Part shown: piece after piece, positions 1 to 8,891 of the stretch | How positions within the stretch are numbered: position 1 is the first letter of the stretch | Layout of the letters: every line of letters begins with the position of its first letter | NCBI RefSeq assembly: GCF_002115825.1 | Contig: NZ_JFJZ01000020.1 | Location: 22,715-86,714, forward strand | Reading direction: 5' to 3' | Source: Thalassospira sp. MCCC 1A01428 | GTDB lineage: Bacteria > Pseudomonadota > Alphaproteobacteria > Rhodospirillales > Thalassospiraceae | Length of the DNA: 64,000 nucleotides | The notes under the pieces: model-generated | What the model saw: the letters and a program-made list of their open reading frames with translations, nothing else | The model's database searches: none | Told to the model about the DNA's origin: nothing | Made by a program: the position numbers and the translations under genes

Positions 1-1
1 C

Positions 2-1165
2 CAAAACTGGATGGCGGGCAAATACCGCACGATGGGGCTGGATGTTGAAACCGTTGCCATTGATATTGCCGCCTTGCACGATAAACCGGGCTTTTCCCCA
101 CCGGTAATCGATAATTATAACGGGCGTGAAAATGTTGTGGGCATTCACACCCCGGCCACAACAACAGGCCGAAGCCTGATCCTGAACGGCCATATCGATG
201 TCGTCCCCACCGGCCCGGCAGAGCTGTGGCAACAACCGCCCTTTACCCCGCATGTTATCGGTGACTGGCTGTATGGCCGTGGGGCCGGTGATATGAAAGC
301 CGGCCTCATTGCCAGTTGCCATGCCCTTTCAGCCTTGCATGATGTTGGACTTGAACCCGCCGCGCCGGTCATTTTACAATCCGTCGTCGAGGAAGAATGC
401 ACCGGCAACGGTGCGCTTGCCTGCCTGCATGCCGGGTATCGCGCCGATTGCGCCATTATCCCCGAACCGTTCAATCAAACCCTGATGACAGCCCAGCTTG
501 GTGTGATGTGGTTTCAGCTTCATGTTACTGGCAGCCCCGCCCATGTACTTGATACATCGGCAGGCAGCAATGCTATTGAGGCCGCCTATGGCTTTTTTGA
601 AACGCTAAAGGAAGTCGAGGAACTGTGGAATCACCCCGGGCACCGGCACGAAGCCTATGGTGCACATAGCCATCCGGTTAATTTCAATCTGGGTAAAATT
701 TCGGGTGGCGAATGGGCATCTACCGTGCCGACAACCTGTGATGCCGACATTCGCATCGGGTTTTATCCGGGCATGGATATGGGCGAAATTCAATCAATGA
801 TCAACGACGTTGCAAAATCGGCAATTGATAATCATCCCGCCTGCAAAGGGGCCACAGTCACCGTAGAATATCGGGGTTTCCAAGCTGAAGGGTGTGTGAT
901 GGATGAAACCCACCCGATGATGACAATGATTGGCGATTTGCACCGCGAAGTTACGGGAAACATGATAAAAAATTATGCATCTACGGCAACAACGGATGCA
1001 CGTTTTTTCCAGATTTATGGCAATATCCCGGCCACCTGTTATGGGCCAAAGGCGGAACGCATTCACGGCATTGATGAACGGGTTTCAATTTCGTCGGTGA
1101 TGGAAGTGACCGAAGTTCTGGCCCTGTTTATTGCCGACTGGTGCGGTACCAACCCGCAGGCCTGA
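2..1165 (+). CDS. M20-family deacetylase/amidohydrolase (ArgE/DapE type), 5' partial
   Basis: Zinc-dependent M20 amidohydrolase that probably removes an acyl group from an amino acid or small amide in the cytoplasm; the substrate cannot be told. Visible motifs, in order: the metal-site segment LILNGHIDVVPTG, then GRGAGDMKAG with the bridging Asp, then the catalytic Glu pair in VVEEECTGNG, and a C-terminal metal His in the ERIHGIDE segment. The open frame runs to the window edge (codons for Q-N-W precede the first ATG at 11), and M20 proteins normally have about 40 more residues before this point, so the true start lies upstream. A RidA gene follows after about 40 bp on the same strand, suggesting joint catabolism of a nitrogenous compound that releases reactive imines. 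Confidence 0.85.
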   Translation, partial: QNWMAGKYRTMGLDVETVAIDIAALHDKPGFSPPVIDNYNGRENVVGIHTPATTTGRSLILNGHIDVVPTGPAELWQQPPFTPHVIGDWLYGRGAGDMKAGLIASCHALSALHDVGLEPAAPVILQSVVEEECTGNGALACLHAGYRADCAIIPEPFNQTLMTAQLGVMWFQLHVTGSPAHVLDTSAGSNAIEAAYGFFETLKEVEELWNHPGHRHEAYGAHSHPVNFNLGKISGGEWASTVPTTCDADIRIGFYPGMDMGEIQSMINDVAKSAIDNHPACKGATVTVEYRGFQAEGCVMDETHPMMTMIGDLHREVTGNMIKNYASTATTDARFFQIYGNIPATCYGPKAERIHGIDERVSISSVMEVTEVLALFIADWCGTNPQA

Positions 1166-1208
1166 ATTTTACACCGATACTTTAAACCAAAGAAAAACGG
1201 AGCATAAA

Positions 1209-1553
1209 ATGAGCATCGAACGTTTCCATACCGGCCCGCGGATGAGCCAGGCAGTTGTCCATGGTGACACCGTATATCTGGCCGGTCAGGTTGGCGAGCC
1301 GGGCGCATCGGTTACCGCACAGACCACAAAATGCCTGGAACAGGTTGATGCCCTTCTGGCCGAATGCGGCTCAAAAAAGGAAAACATCCTGCAAGCCGTG
1401 ATCTGGCTGGCTGACATGAGCGATTTTGCCGAAATGAATGCCGTTTGGGATGCCTGGGTGCCACAGGGCCATACCCCGGCCCGCGCGTGCGGCGAAGCCA
1501 AACTGGCAACCCCGGACTACAAGGTCGAATTCATTATTACCGCTGCCAAATAA
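1209..1553 (+). CDS. RidA/YjgF/UK114 family protein (first copy)
   Basis: 114-residue member of the RidA family, whose best known members hydrolyse reactive enamine/imine intermediates released by PLP enzymes. The trimeric chorismate-mutase-like fold is suggested by the VYLAGQVGE segment and the LLAECGSKKENILQAVIWLAD segment (positions about 49-69). The C-terminal part keeps an Arg in HTPARACGEAKLA, near the place where RidA proper has its catalytic Arg. I chose the ATG at 1209 because GGAG lies at 1199-1202; an in-frame upstream start would overlap the M20 gene. It is co-directional with the M20 hydrolase, so the two are likely an operon. It could belong to a Rid subfamily without imine deaminase activity. 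Confidence 0.85.
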   Translation: MSIERFHTGPRMSQAVVHGDTVYLAGQVGEPGASVTAQTTKCLEQVDALLAECGSKKENILQAVIWLADMSDFAEMNAVWDAWVPQGHTPARACGEAKLATPDYKVEFIITAAK

Positions 1554-1916
1554 CAAACAATCCATCCGGGCGGCATTTTTTGTCGCCCGGTTCCACCCCA
1601 AAGCTGTCTCATTCATTTCTTCGTTTGCCTTAGCGATCGGACCCCGGCCAAACAATCTGGTCCGCCCCCGGAAGCAAAAACCCTTTTGGCGACGCAATAT
1701 AATCACGGCTTGTGGCGTCAGCTTTGCGGAAATCCGCCTGATAAATGACCCTTACGACACCTGCGCCAAACAATGGTTTGATCGCACACCCTAAAACCTT
1801 CTCCCTCCGCCAAAACCACCATTTTGATGCCTCTCGCGTTAAAACACCGCCCCCAAAAGGTTCTCCTTATTCCAATTCATATTGTAAGCATATAATTTGT
1901 ATGCTTACAATATTTT
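1554..1916. other. Intergenic region with hairpin and promoter/operator
   Basis: No convincing gene. A hairpin (CCGGGCG at 1566-1572 pairing with CGCCCGG at 1584-1590) lies just after the RidA stop and may end that transcript, though no U-tract follows it. The right end is AT-rich and carries the MarR operator described separately. Confidence 0.6.
1881..1911. promoter_or_regulatory. Perfect inverted repeat, probable MarR operator
   Basis: ATTGTAAGCATA (1881-1892) and TATGCTTACAAT (1900-1911) are exact reverse complements separated by 7 bp. The right arm ends 5 bp before the marR start codon, where bound repressor would block transcription initiation or elongation of marR and the efflux gene behind it. 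Size and position are typical of autoregulating MarR proteins. Confidence 0.75.
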
Positions 1917-2405
1917 ATGGAAAACATCGACCTTTTACGCCAAACCGTAACCACAAACCTGTTGCAAACCGGGCGTCACTGGCGCCGGGCAGCAACACAG
2001 GTTTTGGGTCATCACGGTATATCCGAAGCCTGTGCATCGCCGCTTATCTGGATCAGCCGTATGGGCGGTGGTACCCGGCAGGTGGTATTGGCGCATTGCA
2101 TCGGTATCGAAAGTGCATCTCTTGTGCGCTTGCTAGACCAGTTGGAAGCCAACAACCTGATTGAACGCAAGGCAGACCCCAGCGACCGGCGGGCAAAATG
2201 TATCTGGTTAACGCAGGAAGGCCAGGAACTGGCGACCAAGATGGAAGCATTATTGATACAGCTTCGCAGTCGTATTCTGGCAAATGTCACCCGCGAAGAC
2301 CTTGAAGCAACCCTTCGGGTTTTTCAGGCGTTTGACGACGACACCAGCGAGAGCGTGGCGGCACCTGCACCCGCATCACAAACTGCAAAGACGGCCGGAG
2401 CCTGA
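1917..2405 (+). CDS. MarR-family transcriptional regulator
   Basis: 162-residue winged-helix regulator. The recognition helix lies around residues 62-77 (GIESASLVRLLDQLEA), followed by the wing with the family signature DPSDRRAKCIWLT at about 88-99. MarR dimers usually repress a neighbouring efflux or degradation gene and are released by phenolic ligands. The FUSC-type efflux gene starts 2 bp after the stop, so the two are co-transcribed and probably translationally coupled. The perfect palindrome at 1881-1911 is the obvious autoregulatory site. A C-terminal Ala/Pro-rich tail (last about 20 residues) is outside the domain. Confidence 0.9.
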   Translation: MENIDLLRQTVTTNLLQTGRHWRRAATQVLGHHGISEACASPLIWISRMGGGTRQVVLAHCIGIESASLVRLLDQLEANNLIERKADPSDRRAKCIWLTQEGQELATKMEALLIQLRSRILANVTREDLEATLRVFQAFDDDTSESVAAPAPASQTAKTAGA

Positions 2406-2407
2406 AT

Positions 2408-4483
2408 GTGAGCTTTCCCACCTGGCGCGACTGGATTTTTTCCAGCAAAGCCTTTGTTGCTTCCATGCTTGCGCTTTATATCGCGCTGTTTTTTGACCTG
2501 CCCCGTCCCTATTGGGCGATGGCGGCGGTTTATGTTGTGTCAAATCCGCTGGCAGGTGCGACCGGGTCCAAGGCAATGTATCGCGCATTGGGTACCGTGA
2601 TCGGTGCCTGTGCTGCCGTGTTTTTTGTTCCCATTTTTGTCAATTCCCCCGAATTGCTGAGCCTTGTGGTCGCACTTTGGACCGGGGTTTTGCTTTATAT
2701 TTCTATGCTGGACCGTACCCCGCGCAGTTATGTCTTCATGCTGGCGGGATATACGTTACCGCTTATCGCCCTCCCCGATGTTGGTACACCGGAACTGATT
2801 TTTGACACCGCCCTGGCGCGCAGCGAGGAAATCATTCTGGGCATCTTGTGTGCCAGCATCGTCAATGCTGTTGTTTTTCCTGTGAGTGTCAACAGCCTGC
2901 TCGATGGCAATATTTCAAAATGGCTGAACGATGCCGCAAGCTGGGCCGATGAAATTTTGCGCGGTGAAGGGGCCATTCCGGAAACACCGGTAAAGCGCCA
3001 AAAACTTGCCGCCGACATTACCGGGCTAAATATGTTGCTGAGCCAGTTGCGCTATGATGTGAAAACACGCGAAGTCGTCAGGCCAACACGCGAATTGCGC
3101 GGCCGCCTTTTAATGTTGCTGCCGCTGTTTTCATCCCTGGCGGACCGGCTTCACGCGCTAAAACAAAACAATCACGGTTTGCCTGCCGATATCAGCCCTG
3201 TTTTATGTGCCGTGGCCGACTGGTTCGACACACCGCAAAACATCAATGATGAAACAACACACGCCTTAATCGCGCGGATAGATGCCGCCGACATATCCGA
3301 CCCGACAAAAACCCATGTTTGGGATAATATGGTCCGCGCCAGCGTAATGGCGCGGCTGCGCGAAATTGTTTATCTGTGGCGCGATTGTAATTCCCTGCGC
3401 GATATCATCGCCGATGGCAAACACAAACGCCATTGGCGCGCCCTGTTTCGTCATCGCAAGGTTATTGGGCAAACCCGGTATTATGATTACGGCATGATGC
3501 TGTTTTCATGCGGATCAACCGTTTTGGCAACCTTGATTGCAAGTTTGGCGTGGATCCAGTCTGGCTGGCAATATGGGGCCGGGGCAGTATTAATGACGGC
3601 GGTAAGCGGATCGTTTTTTGCCGCGATGGACAGACCGGCCCCATTCATTATGATTTTGCTCAAATGGTTTTCCGCCAGTCTGGCGTTATCATTTGTCTAT
3701 CTGTTCCTGATTTTGCCCCGCATCGATGGCTTTCCATTGCTGGTTCTGGTTTTTGCCCCGCCTTTCCTGATTTTGGGCACCCTGATGCCACGCCCGCAAT
3801 ACGCAATTATTGCCATGTTACTCACAGTATCAACGGCATCATTCATCGCCCTTCAAAACCGTTTCAGCGTTAATTTTGATTCGTTCCTGAACGGCGGGAT
3901 CGCCTCGCTGATCGGGATCGCATTCTCGCTGGTCTGGACCCTGCTGGTGCGCCCGTTTGGCAGCGAACTGGCCGCACGCCGCCTGATGCGTGCGGGGTGG
4001 GCCGATTTGGCCAATACTGCCGCCGGGCAACATGGCGGCGACCACGCCGCATTGTCGGGCCGCATGCTTGACCGATTGGGCCAACTTGTTCCAAGGCTGG
4101 CCAGCCTTGAAGACCGCGAACTGGCAAAGGTTGATGGTTTTGCCGAAGTACGTCTGGGCTTTAACATCCTGGTTTTGCAACGCGAACGCCGCCGCGTTGG
4201 CCCGGCCAGCCGCGATGCCATTGACACCGTCCTTTCTGCCATTGCCGGTTTTTTCACCCAACGCTTAAAACAGGGCAAAGCCCTGGAACCTGACGATGCG
4301 TTGCTGTTTGATATCGAACACTGTCTGAAACAGGTCGCAAATGAACCTGCCGGTAAACGGGCCGAAGCACTGGATGCGCTGGTGGGGGTCAAACGGGTAT
4401 TGTTTCCCAACGCGACAAGCGCCAGCGGGATACTTACCCACATCAACGCCAATGACCGTGCAGATTTCAAGGCGGCGCAATAA
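2408..4483 (+). CDS. FUSC-family inner-membrane efflux protein (AaeB/YccS-like)
   Basis: 691-residue membrane protein of the fusaric-acid-resistance/aromatic-acid-exporter family. It shows the usual two-half plan: an N-terminal membrane bundle (about residues 12-165), a long soluble helical middle (about 165-350), a second membrane bundle (about 360-520), and a soluble C-terminal domain. Family members export hydrophobic weak acids, usually with a periplasmic adaptor; no adaptor gene is adjacent, so one would have to come from elsewhere or this is a stand-alone YccS-like protein. Start is GTG at 2408: an ATG at 2406 runs straight into TGA. It is tightly linked to marR, so it is presumably derepressed by aromatic acids. 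Confidence 0.85.
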   Translation: MSFPTWRDWIFSSKAFVASMLALYIALFFDLPRPYWAMAAVYVVSNPLAGATGSKAMYRALGTVIGACAAVFFVPIFVNSPELLSLVVALWTGVLLYISMLDRTPRSYVFMLAGYTLPLIALPDVGTPELIFDTALARSEEIILGILCASIVNAVVFPVSVNSLLDGNISKWLNDAASWADEILRGEGAIPETPVKRQKLAADITGLNMLLSQLRYDVKTREVVRPTRELRGRLLMLLPLFSSLADRLHALKQNNHGLPADISPVLCAVADWFDTPQNINDETTHALIARIDAADISDPTKTHVWDNMVRASVMARLREIVYLWRDCNSLRDIIADGKHKRHWRALFRHRKVIGQTRYYDYGMMLFSCGSTVLATLIASLAWIQSGWQYGAGAVLMTAVSGSFFAAMDRPAPFIMILLKWFSASLALSFVYLFLILPRIDGFPLLVLVFAPPFLILGTLMPRPQYAIIAMLLTVSTASFIALQNRFSVNFDSFLNGGIASLIGIAFSLVWTLLVRPFGSELAARRLMRAGWADLANTAAGQHGGDHAALSGRMLDRLGQLVPRLASLEDRELAKVDGFAEVRLGFNILVLQRERRRVGPASRDAIDTVLSAIAGFFTQRLKQGKALEPDDALLFDIEHCLKQVANEPAGKRAEALDALVGVKRVLFPNATSASGILTHINANDRADFKAAQ

Positions 4484-4530
4484 TCTGAATATCAATACGG
4501 ATCGCGACGGTTAAGCTGCCGCAAACCGCG

Positions 4531-5784
4531 TCATTGATCGCGGCTGTCCCGGGTAACAATAACCGCATTGCTTTCAAGTGTGCGGTGAACCGGGCATTTA
4601 TTGGCGATTTCAATCAACTTTTTGCGCACGTCATCGCTTAAATCACCCTGCAAGGTAATAACCCTTTCAAACCGGTCAATCCTGGCGGTGTCCTGATGCG
4701 GCCCGTCGCCGCAATCCGCGCAGTCTCGTGCATGGATTTTCTGATGCGTGACCTGCACCGAAATACCATCAAGGGCGATCTGTTTGAAATCGGCATACAT
4801 GCGGATCGTCATTGAGGTGCAGGCCCCCAATGACGCTGCCAGATATTCATAGGGCGAAGGACCGCTTGCAAGGCCGCCTGCCCCCTCGGGTTCATCGGCC
4901 AGCATCCGGTGCGGGCCCGCCACCAGCATGGTTTGAAATTTTCCAAGGCCAGTTTCACGCGCCAGAATACCTTCATCTGCCCCCGCCGGGGTGGTGCCGG
5001 ATGATGCGGCGGCATCCTTTGTCACCACATAGGGGCGGGCCCAGGTCGCAATAACATTGGCGGCATAGGTCGCGTCGTCAGGGTCGCGCAGCAAATGATC
5101 AGCTTTGTTTAGCGACACATAACTTTTGGGGTGCCGCGCTGCGGTGAAAATGCGGCTGGCATTATCAATGCCAACGGTTTGATCCATCGGTGCATGCAAC
5201 ACCAGCAATGCCTTATGTAAAGACGCGGCCGATTTTTCGATATCATGCGCGGCAAGATCATCAAGGAACTGTTTTTTAATCACAAAGGGACGACCGCTTA
5301 GCGACACATCGGCCTGCCCTGCTGCACGAATTTCGGCCAGTTTATCGGCAAAATTTTCGGTTACATGGTTAATATCCGCTGGTGCGGCGATGGTGGCAAC
5401 GGCCATTGCTTCGGGAATATCCCCGGCAACGGCCAATATGGCAGCGCCCCCCAGTGAATGACCAATCAGCAATTTGGGGGCTTCATACTCGATCCGCATA
5501 TAATCCGCCGCCCGGCGCAAGTCTTCAAGGTTGGAGGTGAAATTGGTCGAGGCAAAATCACCGCCGGAGCCGCCCAGCCCGGTAAAATCAAACCGCAAGA
5601 CAGCAATTCCCTGCTCGTTCAAGGCTTGGGCAATTTTACGCGCTGCCGTCAAATCCTTGGTGCAGGTAAAACAATGGGCAAACAGGGCATAGGCCAAAAC
5701 AGGCCCTGCAGGCAAATCCAGCCGTGCTGAAAGCGATGCGCCCATTGCCCCTTCAAAGCCAAGCCTGATCGGACGAACTGCCAT
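4531..5784 (-). CDS. Bifunctional alpha/beta hydrolase / OsmC-family protein
   Basis: 417-residue fusion. Residues about 15-255 are an alpha/beta hydrolase with the nucleophile elbow GHSLGG (Ser110). Residues about 270-417 are an OsmC/Ohr domain with its two Cys contexts, ASLGACTSMT and NKCPVHRTLES, which reduce organic peroxides in characterised OsmC proteins. The fusion is a recognised family; the hydrolase may feed acyl or peroxide substrates to the OsmC half, but this is unproven. Start is ATG at 5784, with GGAG six bases upstream; the TTG further upstream (5802) would precede the ribosome-binding site. The gene faces away from the GNAT gene. Confidence 0.85.
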   Translation of the reverse strand: MAVRPIRLGFEGAMGASLSARLDLPAGPVLAYALFAHCFTCTKDLTAARKIAQALNEQGIAVLRFDFTGLGGSGGDFASTNFTSNLEDLRRAADYMRIEYEAPKLLIGHSLGGAAILAVAGDIPEAMAVATIAAPADINHVTENFADKLAEIRAAGQADVSLSGRPFVIKKQFLDDLAAHDIEKSAASLHKALLVLHAPMDQTVGIDNASRIFTAARHPKSYVSLNKADHLLRDPDDATYAANVIATWARPYVVTKDAAASSGTTPAGADEGILARETGLGKFQTMLVAGPHRMLADEPEGAGGLASGPSPYEYLAASLGACTSMTIRMYADFKQIALDGISVQVTHQKIHARDCADCGDGPHQDTARIDRFERVITLQGDLSDDVRKKLIEIANKCPVHRTLESNAVIVTRDSRDQ

Positions 5785-5894
5785 GTTTTTCTCCGTCGCC
5801 AAAGGTGAAATATGCCTTGATAAGATGTTGTTACTGTACCATTTTAACGGGTAACATTTGCATGTTTTTTACGCTGAAAGACAGGCGATTTCAG

Positions 5895-6422
5895 ATGCTG
5901 CGAATTAAAACACCCCGACTGACCTTGCGCCCGGCAACGCCGCATGATGCCGATTTTATACACAGATTGTTAAACCAGCCGGACTGGATTGAATATATTG
6001 GCGACCGCAATATTGGCGATCTGGCAACAGCGGCGGTTTATATTAATGAACGCCTGATCGCGGCGTATCACCGCGATGGTTTTGGCCTGTATCTTGTCGA
6101 TTTACAAGCAAGCGGGGAAACAATTGGCCTTTGCGGGCTGGTCAAACGGCAAACCCTGCCCGATCCCGATATCGGCTTTGCCTTTCTTGATCAATGGCAA
6201 GGCCAGGGTTTTGCCCGCGAGGCCGCACAGGCCACCTTGAAATATGCCTATCAGGATTTGGGCCTTAAACGGGTTATCGGCTTTACCTTGCCCGGCAACA
6301 ACCGGTCGATCCGGTTGCTTGAAAGCATCGGCATGGTGTTTGACAGCACCGTTTATGTCGATGGCGACCGCGAGGCCTGTAACCTGTATGTGCCCGCCAA
6401 CCAGAACAATCCGGTGCCCTGA
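5895..6422 (+). CDS. GNAT N-acetyltransferase, RimJ/RimL type
   Basis: 175-residue acetyltransferase. It begins with the usual RimJ/L opening (IKTPRLTLRPATPHDADF) and carries the acetyl-CoA loop around QWQGQGFAREAAQATLKYA, then the NNRSIRLLESIGM segment shared by this subfamily. The target could be a protein N-terminus or a small amine. I used ATG 5895; upstream in-frame starts (ATG 5862, GTG 5805) add residues unrelated to the fold and would overlap the promoter of the divergent hydrolase gene. The Shine-Dalgarno sequence here is weak. Confidence 0.75.
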   Translation: MLRIKTPRLTLRPATPHDADFIHRLLNQPDWIEYIGDRNIGDLATAAVYINERLIAAYHRDGFGLYLVDLQASGETIGLCGLVKRQTLPDPDIGFAFLDQWQGQGFAREAAQATLKYAYQDLGLKRVIGFTLPGNNRSIRLLESIGMVFDSTVYVDGDREACNLYVPANQNNPVP

Positions 6423-6437
6423 AAAATCACGGCAGGA

Positions 6438-6935
6438 TTACGTGCGCCGGATACCAATGGTGCGACCCACGCCAGATGGGACGGGTAAATCGCGCTGTGC
6501 GACCCGAATACCGTCAAGCGTTTTGAAAATATCGTCAGGAAACGGGGCTGATCGCCGTGTTTCCATATTGATATGCATCGTAATTATTTCGTTGGTCGCC
6601 GCCAGCCAGCCTTCATTTGCGTGGCGCATTTCATGATACATGTGAATGCGCTTTGAATCGCAATCAAGCACCCGGGTGTGAAGTTCAAACGGGTCATTCA
6701 AATGAATTTCACGGTCATACGTGGCGTGCATTTCCAGTGCAAAGGTCGATCCGCCGCGCCGCGCCGGATAGGTTCGCCCCAAACCGACCGCATCAAGAAA
6801 ACCCAACGACCCCAGATTAAAGGCAACGATATAATAGCCAACATTTACATGACCGTTAAAATCGATCCATTCGGGCGCAATATGCCCCCGATAGCTAATC
6901 AACATATCGGGGCCAAACAAATCGGTGCTGATCAT
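6438..6935 (-). CDS. Hotdog-fold acyl-CoA thioesterase family protein
   Basis: 165-residue single hotdog domain of the 4HBT-like group. The signature WIDFNGHVNVGYY at residues 23-35 matches the Asp/His active-site segment of this family. Its start overlaps the upstream cyclodeaminase-family stop as ATGA, so the two are translationally coupled. Thioesterases of this type occur in carnitine/betaine and other quaternary-amine pathways, which may suit the neighbouring amine-metabolism gene, but the acyl group is not identifiable from sequence. Confidence 0.75.
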   Translation of the reverse strand: MISTDLFGPDMLISYRGHIAPEWIDFNGHVNVGYYIVAFNLGSLGFLDAVGLGRTYPARRGGSTFALEMHATYDREIHLNDPFELHTRVLDCDSKRIHMYHEMRHANEGWLAATNEIITMHINMETRRSAPFPDDIFKTLDGIRVAQRDLPVPSGVGRTIGIRRT

Positions 6936-7873
6936 TTATCCATCGCCTCGACAACACTGACAGCGGCAGCAAAATCTTCCAATGCATGGCCGACCGATTT
7001 AAACACCGTGCATTCCCCTTCGGATAATCGACCTTTAACCTGTTCGCGTGTCAGGCCAAACAAATCACCCACAATATCATTTTTGCTAATTGCGCCTGAC
7101 TGAATAGCCTGCACCACATCCCCGCCTTCAGCCGATGCCCCGTCAAAACTGTCAACAAAGATACGGCATTTTTTCATCACATCATCATCGGTTTCGCGCA
7201 TGGTGGGTTTAAACGCCCCAACCAGATCAACATGAACACCATCAGGTAACCACGCCCCGCGCACCAGCGGTTCATTGCTAAGGGTGGCGCAGGATATGAT
7301 ATCCGCTGTTTTACAGGCCATTTCCAAATCATCGGTGCCCGAAGCTTCAAAACCCAGCAATTCAACTTCGCGGGCCAATGTTACTGCTTTTTCCGGGCGG
7401 CGGTTCCATAGGGTCACTTTTTTGATCGGGCGCACCGATGCATGTGCCGCAATCAGGTTGGGAGCCATGGCACCAGTACCAACCATAACCAAATGGCTGG
7501 CGTCCTTGCGCGCCAGATAATCCGCTGCCAATGCCGATGCCGCCGCAGTGCGACGTGTCGTCAGACGCGAGCCATCAAGCACCGCAGCAGGTTGCCCGGT
7601 AACGCCATCCAGTAAAATGTAAATCCCTGAAACAGCGGGCAGGTTGCGGCTGGAATTTCCCGGTACGACTGCCGCCACTTTTACCCCGGCAGCCCCGTCT
7701 TTTTCCCATGATGGCATAATTAACAGGGTTGCGTCGTCTTCGCCGGTTCGTTCCATGTTAAAATGACTGCGAAGCGGCGTTTCACAGCCTTTTGCAAACC
7801 AGCGGCGCAGGGCTTCAACCATGTCGCGCGGGGGAACGGAACGGTCAATGTCTTCGGCGGTAACGAAACGCAT
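6932..7873 (-). CDS. Ornithine cyclodeaminase / mu-crystallin family protein
   Basis: 313-residue NAD(P)-binding protein. The substrate-binding half includes GVKVAAVVPGN (about 63-73) and LTTRRTAAASALAADYL (about 104-120). The Rossmann segment LVMVGTGAMAPNLIAAH lies at about 128-144. The family includes ornithine cyclodeaminase, delta1-pyrroline-2-carboxylate reductase and alanine/lysine dehydrogenases; sequence alone does not choose between them. It is coupled to the thioesterase gene by a 4-bp overlap. Start is ATG 7873. A nested inverted repeat upstream may be its operator. Confidence 0.8.
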   Translation of the reverse strand: MRFVTAEDIDRSVPPRDMVEALRRWFAKGCETPLRSHFNMERTGEDDATLLIMPSWEKDGAAGVKVAAVVPGNSSRNLPAVSGIYILLDGVTGQPAAVLDGSRLTTRRTAAASALAADYLARKDASHLVMVGTGAMAPNLIAAHASVRPIKKVTLWNRRPEKAVTLAREVELLGFEASGTDDLEMACKTADIISCATLSNEPLVRGAWLPDGVHVDLVGAFKPTMRETDDDVMKKCRIFVDSFDGASAEGGDVVQAIQSGAISKNDIVGDLFGLTREQVKGRLSEGECTVFKSVGHALEDFAAAVSVVEAMDK

Positions 7874-7891
7874 GGGGCCTACCTGTAAAAT

Positions 7892-7933
7892 TTGTGATTA
7901 TTCAATTGGTAACGCAGGTTTACCTTATCACAA
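7892..7933. promoter_or_regulatory. Nested inverted repeats upstream of the cyclodeaminase-family gene
   Basis: TTGTGAT (7892-7898) pairs with ATCACAA (7927-7933), and inside it GGTAA (7908-7912) pairs with TTACC (7920-7924). The site is 19 bp upstream of the minus-strand start at 7873, in the short gap after that promoter. It may be an operator; no regulator gene adjoins it. Confidence 0.3.
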
Positions 7934-8010
7934 CGGGTCTTCTACGTCACCGCATGTTGAGCTGAATATCACACACAGAACAGGCGTATTCTTGCCATTT
8001 CCCGCCCGTT

Positions 8011-8859
8011 TCAGCCGATAATACGCTTAAGATTTCCATATAGCGCACCATCACGAAGATACAGTTCTTCCAGCACCGTAAAATGGTTGGCACCCCATGC
8101 CTGATGCACCGGCACGATCAACCCCGCTTTCGCACAATATGCAGCATATGCCTGACTTTGTCGGACAAATTCCGGCGTTTCAACCGCTCCGACTACCAAC
8201 ATCATTCTGGCCCCAACGGGCACGGCGTCCAGCATTGGTGAATTATCGGCAGCACTGTCTTCGGTCAGGCGAATATCGATATTCATGCTGGTAAAACGCA
8301 AGGGCTCCAGGTCAAACACACCCGACACCGGCACTACGGCGTTAAAAGGGGTCGCATCACCAATTTCGTTTTCCCAGTCATGGGCGGCCAAACGGGCCAC
8401 AATTTGCCCCCCGGCCGAATGCCCGGAAATACTCAGCCGATCACGATCCCCGTTAAAATCGCCAATATGTTCGTAAACATATTTAATGCAGCGAATGGCC
8501 TGGGCAGTGATGTCCTCGACCTTAACGTCGGGGCATAAATCGTAATTGGCACAAACCACTGTGTAACCATCGGCTACCAGATCACGAACAATAAAGGCGT
8601 AATCTTTTTTGTCCTGGCTACGCCAATACCCCCCATGAAAAAACACGTGAACCGGTGCATCAGGGCTACCGGCAGGAAAAACATCAAAGGTTTCTTTGGG
8701 TCCAGGCCCAAAACGCACATCAGACTGATGGTCAAGTTTTGCCCGCACATCATCTGATGCAGCAACGAACCGGGCAAAATGATCGGCAAAATCCGGCACG
8801 GTTTCGCGCGGATTATACTGCCATTCGACTTCTGCTTCTGTAAAACCGCCCCAGCCCAT
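8011..8859 (-). CDS. Alpha/beta hydrolase, kynurenine-formamidase-like
   Basis: 282-residue esterase/amidase. It has the HGGYW oxyanion-hole motif (residues 75-79) typical of animal and bacterial N-formylkynurenine formamidases of the alpha/beta-hydrolase type, the nucleophile elbow GHSAGG (Ser148), and a late catalytic His in WGANHFTVLEEL. The enzyme is predicted to hydrolyse an amide or ester in the cytoplasm. It sits 32 bp downstream of the ABC ATPase livF on the same strand, so it is probably the last gene of the uptake operon and may process the imported compound. No other tryptophan-catabolism gene is nearby, so the kynurenine assignment is only by motif. Confidence 0.75.
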   Translation of the reverse strand: MGWGGFTEAEVEWQYNPRETVPDFADHFARFVAASDDVRAKLDHQSDVRFGPGPKETFDVFPAGSPDAPVHVFFHGGYWRSQDKKDYAFIVRDLVADGYTVVCANYDLCPDVKVEDITAQAIRCIKYVYEHIGDFNGDRDRLSISGHSAGGQIVARLAAHDWENEIGDATPFNAVVPVSGVFDLEPLRFTSMNIDIRLTEDSAADNSPMLDAVPVGARMMLVVGAVETPEFVRQSQAYAAYCAKAGLIVPVHQAWGANHFTVLEELYLRDGALYGNLKRIIG

Positions 8860-8891
8860 TGATGATATATCCCTGTTAAAAGTGCCTTTTG

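Noticed and set aside
2406..2411. ATG at 2406 as the start of the FUSC gene
   Set aside because: It is followed at once by TGA; GTG 2408 opens the long frame.
4531..5802. TTG start at 5802 for the hydrolase/OsmC gene
   Set aside because: The ribosome-binding GGAG lies after that codon and before ATG 5784.
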